From Gemmata massiliana (GTDB lineage: Bacteria; Planctomycetota; Planctomycetia; Gemmatales; Gemmataceae), in the NCBI RefSeq assembly GCF_901538265.1, contig NZ_LR593886.1, forward strand, positions 4,113,738-4,177,737: 64,000 nt of DNA, in the 5' to 3' direction. The first letter of the stretch is position 1. Each line of letters opens with the position of its first letter. The position numbers were made by a program, and so were the translations under genes. The notes beneath the pieces were generated by a model. The model saw only the letters and a program-made list of their open reading frames with translations, was not told the origin of the DNA and searched no databases. Below are positions 1-9,597 of the stretch, piece after piece.

Positions 1-3000
1 GCGCCCGAGTGCGATTGCCACTCGGTGGTCATCTGGCCCAGCCCGTTGAACGCGCGCTGGGTCTGGTTCACGACGGACCCACCACTGGCCGCGTTGTAGC
101 TCGTGATCAGGTACGCGTTCCCCTGACTGTCGTATGCACACTCGATGCGCCGGACTGAGCCGTCCACCCCACTCCCGAGCGTTGTGACAGCATCGCTCAC
201 CACGCGCCCGAGCACGTCGTAGGTGAGCGTGTGGACGCTCCCGTTACGGTCCGTCGAAGTGAGCGTCTGGCCCAGCGCGTTGACCGCAATTGCTTCCTGT
301 TGTGACGAACTGGCAGCACCGGTGGTCGGATCGGCCCACTGAGTGAGGCGCACGATGTCGTTGGACTCGATGGTGCTCCCGGTCGCGACCGTGACCCCGT
401 ACACGTACCCCGTGGTCTGTACGCCCCCGCCCGTTAGGTAAGCGATCAGGCTCGTTACTCCCGTCCCATTGTACGTGTACCCTGTGGCCTTGTCGTCCGT
501 ATCGCTGACCACCCCGTCCACGAAGTTCGTGACCGAGCGCGTCGTGCGCCCGAGCGCGTCCGCGTAGATCCGGCTCACATGCCCGACCGGATCGGTGACC
601 TCGGCGGCTAGGCCCACGTCCCCGCCCGCGTTGACCGTCGAGGTAGATACGGCGGGAGAAGTGCCACCCGTGAGCCCGGACCCGTTGCCCGTGATGGCCG
701 ACTGGTACGCGCCGCCCTTCGTCCCGATGAACCGGATCTCCCAGCCCCCGCCCGCAGCGGCCGACACCTGCACGTTCCCGCTTCCGATCGACGCGAGCCC
801 GGCCAGCGCGCTCTGCACGGTCGCGGCCGATGCGTTGTACGCCAGTGCGCTCGTCGTGTTGCCGCCGAGCGTGAGCGTGAACGTGCCCCCGGTCGGGCTC
901 CCGGTGAGCGCGATCACCTGGACCGCGTCGGTCGCGTACTTCGTCGAATTCACGAGCACGGTCGCGGAGCGGCTCGGCACGGTGCCCGGGCGGCTCCACG
1001 AGCTGCCCCCGTTGGTCCCCACATCCACCGTGGCGACCGTGCGGCCCGCGAGGTCGTAGTAGTACCCCGTGTAGCTCACGCGTGCCCCGACTCCGGTCGT
1101 CGGGGTGCCCAGCGCGCCCGTGCCGCTCGCGTCGTGGAACCGGTCCCGTGTGGTCACCTGGAGCACGCTCCCGTTCCCGTCGTACACATACTCGGTCTGA
1201 TTCAACACCGTGTCGCCCGTCACGTCGTCCGCGTCCCCGTACCCGGTGTCCCCGCCCCCGTCACTTGTATAAGTCGCGACCGTCCGGCCCGCGCCGTCGA
1301 AGGTGGTCTTCTGAACTATTCCTCCTGGGGATGACGTCTTGATCACCTGCCCGCGCGCGTCGTACCAAGTCTGCGAATAAAGGGTGTTCGTTCCCACGCT
1401 ACCCGTTGAGCTATCCACGGAGTACGTGTCAGTTCGGTACGCGCGACCGAGTTCGTCGTAGCTGGTCGTGGCCTGTCCCCTCAACAAACTTGAACTGAGC
1501 GGCTGGGGCACACCGCCGGTCACGGTCGGCGTCACCCCGTCGGCGTCGTACACGCGCGTCGTCGTGATCTCACCCAAGTTGTCGTAGTCGGTGTACACGA
1601 GGGGCCGGTTCACGCTTGTGGACTCGCTCCCCTCGACCCCGCTCTTGACCGCCACGGCCCGGTTGCGCCAGTCGAACCAGGTCTGCGTCACCCGGTTCGC
1701 CGCGCCCCCGCCCGGGATCTCGGTCACCTTGGTCAGGTTCCCATCCCCGACGCCCCCGCCGTCGTACTCGTACTCCCTAACCTTCACCGTGTTGGTCCCG
1801 GTCAGGTTCGTGGGGGACCAGAACCCGCTCGTGGGCGTGTCGTCGGTCCCCACCCACTCGCTCACCGCGCGCCCCAAACTGTCGTACACGGTCCGGGAGA
1901 TTGTGCCCTGCGCGCTCGTGGTCTTGTTCAGACGCCCCTGGTCGTCGTACTGGTACCGGGTCCGGTAGAAGTTCACCCCTTCGGTCCCGAGCGTGGTCGA
2001 GGTCGAGTACGCGAGCCCGGTCAGATTGAAGTACGCGTCCGAGTAAATCGCCTGCCCGGCCGCGTTCGTGTAGGTGCGCGACAGCGACTGGATCTTCGCG
2101 ATGCCCTCGGTGCCCGTAGGGCGCCCGCCCGACACGCTCGGCGCGGCACTCATGGTCAGGGTCTCGGTGTAGCTCCCGGCTCGGTCCATGCGGTTCACTG
2201 TGGTCGGCCCGGTCGCAACGTTGTTTGTCGCGTCCCACCCGGTGTAGGTGCGCACCTCGTGATTCGCGTCGTTGTACACGGTGTAATCCACGCGCCCGTT
2301 CGGGTACGTGACCTTCGTGGCCCGGCCCAGCGCGTCCACCTCGTAGGTCGTGGTCAGGTGCAACCCGGCCCCGCTCGGAGTGCTCCACCCGCTCGGCAGG
2401 TTCGCGAACGTGCCCGTCTGCGCCGTGTCCACGTCCGTGATCGTCTTCACCACCGCACCGGTAAGGGTGTCGTACTGGGTGTACGAAATGATCCCGGCCT
2501 GGTCCTTGGTCCACACCGGGTGCCCGAACGTGTCGTTCACGGTCGTTACTGTGGTCGCGCTGTTCGACCCGTTCTGGGCTGTGGTCACGGTCGGTAATGT
2601 GGTTACGGTCGAGGCGATCTGGTTCGTGCCCGAGAGGTACGTGTAGGCGTAACTCGTGGCCTGCGCGCCGGTCCCGTTATCATTCCGGTACACGGTGCTC
2701 GACGCGAGGATGAAGAAGTCGATGCTACCGACCGTGTTCTTAATGTACGCGAGCACCTGTTGCGGGACTGCGGTCCCGGTCTCACCCTGCTTCAGGTCCA
2801 CCTCCTTGAGGTACCCGAGTGCGTCTCCCACCGTAGAAGTAGTTGCCGTGGTTGTGGCCCCGTAGGTGTACGCGGTCACGAGCCCGGCCGAGTCACTCAG
2901 GTACTGCGCGTTGCCCGATACGAAGTTGACCAGGTCCGCATACGACTCGCTGAACCCGGTCACCACCGACGGGCCGGCTTCCAGGATCGTGCGCCCCGCC

Positions 3001-5074
3001 GCGTCGTACTTGGTGTACCAGCGCCACACGTTGCTCGCGGTGTCCGTGAACACCCGGAGCATCGTTTGCCCGAACCCGTTCGTGTAGAACGTGTTGGTGC
3101 TCCCGTCCGGGAGCGTCTCCACGGCCTTGTTCTTCCACACGTTCGTGTCGAGCAGGTTGGCCGCGGAATTGGTCGAGTACGTGTAATTGAACGCGCCCTG
3201 ACCGCCGGCGCACACCGAGCACCCGGCCGCCGCATCCACCACCTTCGAGGCCTGTCCGGACGCGCTGTACTCGATGTACTTGTCCGCGTAGTCGTCGATC
3301 TGGGCGTCGGTCAGCGCATCGACGCTCGTGCCCAGGGCCGAAACCAAGCGCGCGTAGGCGTCGGCCCCGAACGCGAACTTCATCTTCCCCGACGAACCGG
3401 ACCCGCTCCCCGAGCCCGAGCCGCTGCCGGAACCACTGCCCGACCCGCTCCCGCTTGAGGATCCGTAGTACCGGTAGTAGGACTGGTCGATCACGTTGCC
3501 CGAGGCGTCTTTCACTACAGCCGTGCGCATCTCCTTCGCGAGCCCCGCAGACGTGGTCCCGTCGTGGTACGTGTACTCGGCCGAGCGCACCGTCCCCCAC
3601 GCCCCGGCCCCAACCTGGGTGCGCTGGGTCACGGTCTGCAACAGGCCCGCGTTGGTGCCCGAAGCGACGTACGCGTACACGAACGACTCGGTCAGCGCGC
3701 TGCCCCCACTGCCCGTGGTACGCTGGACCTCGGTCGGGCGCCCGCTCCCGTCCCAGCTCGTCACCTGGGTCAACTGCCCGTCCGGTGCCGTGACCTTCGC
3801 GAGCTGGCCCGCGCGCCCGCTCGGAGTCGAGGCCGAGAAGTCGTAATACGTGAGTGTGCGCCCGGTCCCGTCCGTGGCCACGAATAGCCCATTGGTCGTG
3901 TCGTGCACCAGGGTCGTCGGATCTCCGAATCGCCCGTGGTACGCGCCCCCGTAGAAGTCGAAGAACTGGGCGTCCGAACCCCCGAGGGCCAACGCGATCG
4001 AGGTGTCCCCATTGACCTGGACCGCGTGCGAGAACTGACCCGCCGAGCCCCCGGTCCCGGTGAGTCCGTCGTCGTACCCGGGCGCGCTGGTCCACGAGTG
4101 ATCGATCCCGAACAGGTCGCCCATTCCGATCGATGACAGATCCGGGCACGAGCTGACGGTAATACTCCCGGACCCGGGAGCTACTCCGGTTGACAGGTCT
4201 GGGTTGTAGCCGCCTCGATACACCGGGGCTGGCACGCCGGCTACGGGTGCCGTGACCCCAAAGGACCCACCCCCGGCCGTGTTCGACGAGTAGTTGCTGT
4301 CCCCGTTGTACGTGGCCGACAGCAGATAGTTGCCCAACGGGAGCGAGCCGAAATCGAACGTGGCCGTCGCCTGGTACCCGCTCCCGACTGGCACCAGCGA
4401 AACTGTGTCCAGCGTCAATACCGTTCCGCCAGGTATGACGGTGGCTTTTAGTGTGGCGGTCCCGGTGGGAACGTTGGGCGATTGCCCGGTAATGGTGATG
4501 ACCCCGCGCACCACTTGCCCGACCTTCGCGCTGGACGGAGCCGTGGTCCACATTACGGTCGGTGCGATTGGGTCGTTGGACGCGGCCACGAAGACTCCGC
4601 CCGTGGAAGCCCCGAACGGAGCGTACTGGCCCAGCGGGGACGCCAGTTGCGCGCCCGTGGCCCCCGAGAACACCCGCACGTCGGCCGCACCGGTGCCGCT
4701 CCCCACAACGATGTCGGCCCGGTCATCATCGTCCGCGTAGGCCAGCGCGACCCGCGCCCCGCCCGTGAACCCGGACCCGAACGGCTGGAAGTCGTAGAGC
4801 ACGCCCCCGGTCGCCCCGGAGAACACCTTCACCTCGGCCGCGACTCCCACGTCCGTTCCGACGACCAGATCTGGTGTCCCATCACCATCGACATCGTTCG
4901 CCAACGAGTCCGAGTTGACGAACACGCTCCCCGTGTAACCGGTCCCGAAAGCCTGGAAGCAACCGAGCGGACCGGCGATCGGCGCCCCGGTCGTGGGGTT
5001 GTAGGTCTTAACCCACCCACCCGAGCTCCCTCCGAGAATCACCTCGGCCTTGTGGTCTCCGTTCAGGTCCACGG
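1..5074 (-). CDS. RHS/YD-repeat exported protein, main body (frame-shifted from its N-terminus, runs off the left edge)
   Basis: This is the main part of a giant secreted protein whose C-terminus lies outside the window. The minus frame whose codons occupy plus-strand triplets starting at multiples of three appears open from about 5074 to base 1 in the stretches I translated. In order it encodes the last FG-GAP/VCBS-like repeats (pattern DLNGDHKAEVI, about 4600-5074), an Ig-like domain (ITGQSPNVPTGTATL to YNGDSNYSSN, about 4260-4560), a linker, a Gly/Ser repeat near 3390-3460, and many RHS/YD repeats (YTYNGTG, YDVLGR, YDSQGNAYLI). RHS proteins form a beta-cage shell and often end in a variable, sometimes toxic, tip; that tip cannot be seen here. 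It has no start codon of its own because it continues the fragment at 5063-5710 in another frame. The family call is firm; the biological role (surface, contact or toxin) is unknown. Confidence 0.85.
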
Positions 5075-5710
5075 CCCGACCGTGGCGCCGGCCGCGAACG
5101 GCGCGCCGGTCAGATTCCAGTTGAGCAACATCTGCCCGGTGGCCCCACTGAACGCGCGCACCCGGGTGCCGAGCAGCGAGTCTACGGTCGTGATCACGTC
5201 GGCCTTGCCATCCCCGTTGACATCCGCAGCGGCCACATGCACGCCGCTGGTGTTCAGGGCCGAGTACGCGAGGAAGTGCCCCAACGGGCCACTGATCTCG
5301 TTGCCCGTGGTCCCATCGAGGATCCGCACCAAGGGCACATATCCCGTATCGGGCGCTACGATCGCGTCCGGGACGCCGTCCCCGGTGAAGTCCGCGGTCG
5401 CAACGCGAACCCCCCCCGCGAACAGCGGCCCGTACGCACTCTTGGTCCAGCGCAGGTTCCCCGTGTCCGCGTCATACGCCTTCACGACCGCCGCTTCGCC
5501 AACACCCGAACCCGCAAAAATCACGGGGCCGGGAAGCGGGCGCCCGTCCGGCACCAGGCGCTCCTCCATCGACTCCATGGTCAACTGAACCGGTCGCGCA
5601 TGTGTTCGCGGCGTGGCGCGGAACAGGCCCGCGACGCGCTCGCGCAGGGCGAGCAGGCGAGCAAACAGGGTGAACGGGGACGGGATGCGCGCGGGAGAAG
5701 GGCGGCTCAA
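5063..5710 (-). CDS. N-terminal fragment of the RHS/FG-GAP protein
   Basis: This 215-codon frame is the start of the large RHS protein. It begins at a TTG (5710) with GAGGA seven bases upstream, and an in-frame stop lies just before that. Residues 1-50 hold an Arg-rich leader and the motif MESMEERLVPD, of the type found at the start of many planctomycete exported proteins. Three FG-GAP/VCBS-like calcium-binding repeats follow (VATADFTGDGVPDAIV, VAAADVNGDGKADVIT). The frame ends at a TGA (5063-5065), but repeat homology continues uninterrupted in the other frame. One extra G in the GGG run (plus-strand CCC at 5075-5077) would rejoin them as TVGAVDLNGDHKAE. I infer either an assembly or sequencing indel or a true disabling frameshift. 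Confidence 0.85.
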   Translation of the reverse strand: MSRPSPARIPSPFTLFARLLALRERVAGLFRATPRTHARPVQLTMESMEERLVPDGRPLPGPVIFAGSGVGEAAVVKAYDADTGNLRWTKSAYGPLFAGGVRVATADFTGDGVPDAIVAPDTGYVPLVRILDGTTGNEISGPLGHFLAYSALNTSGVHVAAADVNGDGKADVITTVDSLLGTRVRAFSGATGQMLLNWNLTGAPFAAGATVGPWT

Positions 5711-6014
5711 TGTACGTCCTCAACGGGATACAATTCGATCGCCGAATTCAATGAGACATCGGTCACGACGGCCGGTCATGACGGTCGCGAAATCGATTGT
5801 TTTGAACCAAAATTAAACGAGGTCGGATATTCTCATGGAGAACGCATCTTGTCAAACGTCGTTTGTGGGAATTCGGCCGAATTTCCCAAGCCAGTTACGG
5901 CGCTGAGACTTGTGCACGCGCGGGTTCAAGATGTGATTGCCCGTGGCGGCTGATAGCGAATGGTTACGAATCGGCACGTGGGAACCAAAGAAATGCGTCG
6001 CCCAAGCGGTCCCG
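5711..6014. other. Intergenic region with two adjacent palindromes
   Basis: No convincing gene lies between the RHS gene and the glycosyltransferase-methyltransferase gene. The stretch is AT-richer than its surroundings, especially 5790-5840. It holds two neighbouring palindromes: CAAACGTCGTTTG at 5854-5866 and AATTCGGCCGAATT at 5870-5883. It lies downstream of the 6015-7322 gene and upstream of the RHS gene, so it could carry a terminator, an RHS promoter or an operator. The sequence alone does not decide. Confidence 0.5.
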
Positions 6015-7322
6015 TCACGCGAGCTTGCGCACCCAGATTTGGTACCCGCGTTCCAGCGTCTCGAACTGCCCGCGCATGACACCCAGGAACGCATCGATGG
6101 CCAGGGCCGGGCACCGCTCGGGTTCGGGGAACATACGCCACCCGTAGTCGTCGAACCCCAACAGCCCGCCGGGCGCGAGCAAGGACCACGCGAGCACGGC
6201 ATCGGCGAGCACGTCTGGAGCTTCGTGCGAACCGTCCAGGTAGATCAGGTCGAACAGCTCCCCGGACATTCCCCGGAGCACGTCCTGGCTGCGCCCCACG
6301 TGACCCGTCACCCTCTTCCCAAACCGCTCCGTGTTCGCGCGGAACCGTGCCTCCAGCCCGCTCAGGTCCGCGCCCGCGTGCTCGGTCCCGCCACCGAACG
6401 TGTCGATCCAGGTGAGCGACGCATCCGGATGCGTGAGCACATTCTCCAAGAGCCACACGGTGCTCCGCCCCTCGAACACACCGACCTCCAGCGCCCGGAC
6501 TGGCTTCCCTACGAGCGGCGCGAGCACCCGTTGCCACACGGGCACGTTGTACGTGAACCAGTCCTCCGTAAAACCCGTGGTCGGAACGGGTGTGGGCGGG
6601 GTGACCGGTAGCGGCTCGCCCGGTGCGTCGGACACCCGGAACGTGTAGTCGGGTATGCGCACCAGTGGACTTCCGGCGTCCTCCCACCCGTACTGGTACG
6701 GCCCCACGTGCCACAACCGGATCGACGTGTCCGCCACCACCGGGAACCCGCACTGCCGCGCACGCTCGCAAAACGCATAGTCCTCGGACAGGCTCCACGG
6801 ACCGCTTGGTTCTCCGACCACGAGCGGTTGGAAGAACGGGACTAGGGGCGTGCCGAACCGGCGGTTGCACACGGGCAGTTGGAGCTTGTGGTGGACCGCG
6901 ACCAACACCTCTTTGCGCATGTGGGCGAACCCGAACCCGCAGTACCGGACCTCGACCAGACCGCCCCGGGTTCCGAACCGGACCGCGGGTGTGCCCGGCA
7001 GGAACTCGCACGCGAACTCGCGCGGCCCCTTCTTCGGGTATAGCGCGCACGTGAACGGCCGGTCGTGGGCGCGCAGTCGGTCCACGTCGTGGGGCTCGAA
7101 CACCACGTCCGAATCGATCCACATGAGTTCGGCGAACCCGGCCCCGAGCGCGTCCGAGGCCATCTGGTTGCGCGCGGCATCGACGGCCGAGTACCCGCGG
7201 TACCGCCACACCGGGTACCCCCGGCGCTCCAGTTCTCGTAATGCGTCCTCGCACCCGGGTTCGATGGCGCCACCCACCGGGACCAACACGACGCATTCGG
7301 CAGGCGCGGCAGCGGGCGGCAT
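6015..7322 (-). CDS. Glycosyltransferase-like / class I SAM methyltransferase fusion
   Basis: This 435-residue protein has two enzyme-like halves. Residues 8-215 resemble a nucleotide-sugar glycosyltransferase fold: an N-terminal ECVVLVPVGG strand, a DSD acidic triad at 70-72 (WIDSDVVFEP) and a downstream LSEDYAFCERARQCG segment at 178-192, the usual acidic acceptor-side motif. After a Pro/Thr-rich linker (235-250), residues 255-435 form a Methyltransf_24-type domain with motif I EVGVFEG at 279-285 and YLDGSHEAPDVLADAV followed by APGGLLGFDDY. A sugar-transfer-plus-methylation role on a glycan is inferred; the substrate is unknown. It is a lone gene with no sugar-biosynthesis neighbours. The ATG at 7322 is the first good start. 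Confidence 0.8.
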   Translation of the reverse strand: MPPAAAPAECVVLVPVGGAIEPGCEDALRELERRGYPVWRYRGYSAVDAARNQMASDALGAGFAELMWIDSDVVFEPHDVDRLRAHDRPFTCALYPKKGPREFACEFLPGTPAVRFGTRGGLVEVRYCGFGFAHMRKEVLVAVHHKLQLPVCNRRFGTPLVPFFQPLVVGEPSGPWSLSEDYAFCERARQCGFPVVADTSIRLWHVGPYQYGWEDAGSPLVRIPDYTFRVSDAPGEPLPVTPPTPVPTTGFTEDWFTYNVPVWQRVLAPLVGKPVRALEVGVFEGRSTVWLLENVLTHPDASLTWIDTFGGGTEHAGADLSGLEARFRANTERFGKRVTGHVGRSQDVLRGMSGELFDLIYLDGSHEAPDVLADAVLAWSLLAPGGLLGFDDYGWRMFPEPERCPALAIDAFLGVMRGQFETLERGYQIWVRKLA

Positions 7323-7887
7323 GATGGTTCCTCGGGAGTGTCGGCTCGATTATACGAACCACGAACCAAGGGTACTGCCGCGAGGTCATTGCCCACCCCG
7401 GAGTGCCCCGCGGTTGCTTCGGTCGAGTATTTTTAATCGTGTTCCGACTCCGGTGGCTGTGGTGCGCATTCGCACGAACCAGCACATGAATGTCGATATT
7501 CGCACATCACAAGCCGAAACGCCGACTTCGCGATGTTGTTTCGAGCCGTCGAAGCTCCTTCAATTTCTCAGTGGGAGTAGAAATGAACCACGTAGGCTAT
7601 GCGAGTTGGGGTGGCAAGTGCGCGCACGAGAAACGTTACCTAACCGCATGGCGACGAACCACGAACTCACTCACGGCTACAGGGGCAACTTAACCGAGTA
7701 GTGATGGGGCAACGAGCTTCACACGGCTGACACCCGTTGACACCCGCGAGCAGTGGGGAATAGGGGTAATTGGTGTCACTTGGAAATGCAAAAACCCCGG
7801 AAATTCCGGGGTTTTGATACGCATTCGAGTTTTACAAAACCGCTGCTCGTGGTTAACGACCGGCGTCTAACTGGGAGTCGGCGGATA
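7323..7887. other. Non-coding, lower-GC stretch beside the recombinase gene
   Basis: I see no convincing gene here; the short frames have unnatural composition. The part at 7440-7870 is AT-richer than the flanks. It contains two copies of TGACACCCG ten bases apart (7728-7736 and 7738-7746) and a strong hairpin at 7791-7815. It may include the far end of the element that carries the serine recombinase, but no copy of the sequence at the other end was recognised. Confidence 0.5.
7791..7815. terminator. Bidirectional hairpin terminator
   Basis: A perfect 10-bp stem (AAAACCCCGG / CCGGGGTTTT) with a five-base AAATT loop, so a T-run follows the stem on either strand. It lies about 70 bases past the stop codon of the serine recombinase and most likely ends that transcript. 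Confidence 0.8.
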
Positions 7888-9573
7888 TTACTCATTCGTT
7901 GCCAAATTCAATGATTCAAGAATCGGCTCTAATAGTGCGACATCCTCTCGCTTTCTCAAATCAATGCCGGCAGTGCTTGTGGGCAACACGAGCGACCGCA
8001 CGAACCACTCTGCGACCCGATTCCCAGTTCCGCTACGATGAACAATGAGATAATCGCGGTGCGACTCCTCGCCCTCAAACCATACTTGAACGGCAGCGAT
8101 CCGCGTTTTGGCTTGGGCCACGAACAAGCAGTATACTTGCTTCACCACGCGATGAACGGCAGCCCGTAATCGAGCTCGCGTATCTGCTGGGTCAGGGCTC
8201 GTAGCTAGCAAGTCCGCGAGCGATTGACAGTCTTCCCACGCATTGACAAGCGTTGATGCAGCCTCTTGGCGGGCGGTCCTGAGTTGGTCTGCGGCGGCCT
8301 TGCGTTCAGCCTCAAGGTTCCGAAGCGCGTCCATCACTGGCCCGACGTCCTCGTCACCGCTCACGAGTTGTTCCTTGATGCTGATGAGGCGCCGCTCAAT
8401 TTCGCTGAGCCGTTTGGCCGCGCCTGCGGTAGGATCTTGCCGGTTCCCTGTGATCTCTCTCGCGTCGATCTCGCGGAATTTCGACAACACCGCGGCTTCA
8501 AATGTGTCGGCCGGAAACGAAACCCACTTGTACCCTGGGAGCCCGCGCGACGACTCGTAGGGCGAAATGCGCCTCCCGTTTACGGTGTTGTTGAGCACGT
8601 GGAGCGTTTCCCCATTCCGCGCGTCGTACAGCAACCCGCTGAAGATCGAGAGGAGGCGGTCGCCCCGCCCGCTGCCCTTTCGGTTCCGTCTGCTCATCGC
8701 CATCCTTACCGCGTTGAACATTTCTTCCGTCAGCACGGCCGGGTAATAGCCCGTGACCGGCGGTCCGTCCGGTTCGCGGCGCTCGCGTCCGTGATGAGTG
8801 TGTGGTTGATACTCGCCTATCACGGCCCGGTTACAAAGAATGTAACTGATCGAGGACTGTGCCCAGCGCTTCGAGCGACCGCTGAGCGGCGCGACCCTCT
8901 CGATATTTAGTGTCTTCGCGATCGTTGGCACCCCGCGTCCGCCGAGCGCCATGTTGTAGATCCGCCGCACCACTTCGGCCTTGGGCTCGTCGAGTACGAT
9001 CTTCTCACCCGCGATCTTACACCAGGCGGGGACAATCCGGGTAAGCACTTTCTGGGTGGCTTGCTTCCGCTTGTTCGCCCAGGCGAGTCCGCCGCGCCCA
9101 CTTTTGGCCATGCTCTCCGAGTGCCCGCGCGAAAGCTCCATGATGGCCATCATCAGGGCCATTGGCTCCACATCCTCCCCATACACCTTCTCGACCGGCA
9201 TCAATTGAACGACGCGCACACCAGCCTCAATCAGGTTGAGGAGCAGGGTGAGGGCGGGCCGGATCTGCTCGCGCGAGAGGCGGTCGAACTGCTCCACAAC
9301 GAGGTAAGAGCCGGGCTTCACGGTACCAGCCTTGACCAGGGACAAGAATCGCCCCAGCGCGGCCCGGTCGTCCGCACGGTGGCGACCCTTGAACGCCGAT
9401 ATGCCATAGTCACGAAGTGTTTCCACCAGGCGCACGCCGTTCCGCGCGCACCAGTCGTCGCGCAGCGACTCTTGGCGCCGGATGCTGTCGCCGGCTCCCT
9501 GATCGGGTGTTGAGAAGCGGATGTAGCTATACGCGACGGGTAGTTCAGATGGTGCCGATTTGGAGCGAGCCAT
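7888..9573 (-). CDS. Large serine recombinase (site-specific integrase/resolvase)
   Basis: This 561-residue protein cuts and rejoins DNA through a serine nucleophile. Residues 13-160 are the resolvase catalytic domain: the motif YIRFS places the nucleophile at Ser21, and VVEQFDRLSREQ and the ELSRGHSESMA helix are present. Residues 165-300 are the recombinase DNA-binding domain (GLAWANKRKQ, RRIYNMALGGRGVPTIAKTL). About 310-370 follows the fold of the recombinase zinc ribbon, but the expected CxxC pairs are missing (SGLLYDARNGETLHV). A charged coiled-coil stretch (380-440) and a C-terminal domain follow. The start at 9573 is 24 bases beyond the stop of a truncated thioredoxin-like gene, as expected for an integrase sitting next to its attachment site. 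No other mobile-element genes are present. Confidence 0.92.
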   Translation of the reverse strand: MARSKSAPSELPVAYSYIRFSTPDQGAGDSIRRQESLRDDWCARNGVRLVETLRDYGISAFKGRHRADDRAALGRFLSLVKAGTVKPGSYLVVEQFDRLSREQIRPALTLLLNLIEAGVRVVQLMPVEKVYGEDVEPMALMMAIMELSRGHSESMAKSGRGGLAWANKRKQATQKVLTRIVPAWCKIAGEKIVLDEPKAEVVRRIYNMALGGRGVPTIAKTLNIERVAPLSGRSKRWAQSSISYILCNRAVIGEYQPHTHHGRERREPDGPPVTGYYPAVLTEEMFNAVRMAMSRRNRKGSGRGDRLLSIFSGLLYDARNGETLHVLNNTVNGRRISPYESSRGLPGYKWVSFPADTFEAAVLSKFREIDAREITGNRQDPTAGAAKRLSEIERRLISIKEQLVSGDEDVGPVMDALRNLEAERKAAADQLRTARQEAASTLVNAWEDCQSLADLLATSPDPADTRARLRAAVHRVVKQVYCLFVAQAKTRIAAVQVWFEGEESHRDYLIVHRSGTGNRVAEWFVRSLVLPTSTAGIDLRKREDVALLEPILESLNLATNE

Positions 9574-9597
9574 TGTGACAACCTCAACTGGTTGCCG

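Noticed and set aside
2893-4551. A 552-codon minus-strand frame across the RHS gene
   Set aside because: Its product is extremely Arg/Gly-rich with no protein-like pattern; the real RHS frame is a different minus frame across the same DNA.
5926-7485. A 519-codon minus-strand frame and plus-strand frames across the glycosyltransferase-methyltransferase gene
   Set aside because: They are low-complexity, Arg-rich shadows; the minus frame 6015-7322 has all recognisable enzyme motifs.
7728-7746. The TGACACCCG pair as a CRISPR repeat
   Set aside because: Only two copies nine bases long with a one-base gap, no spacers and no cas genes nearby.
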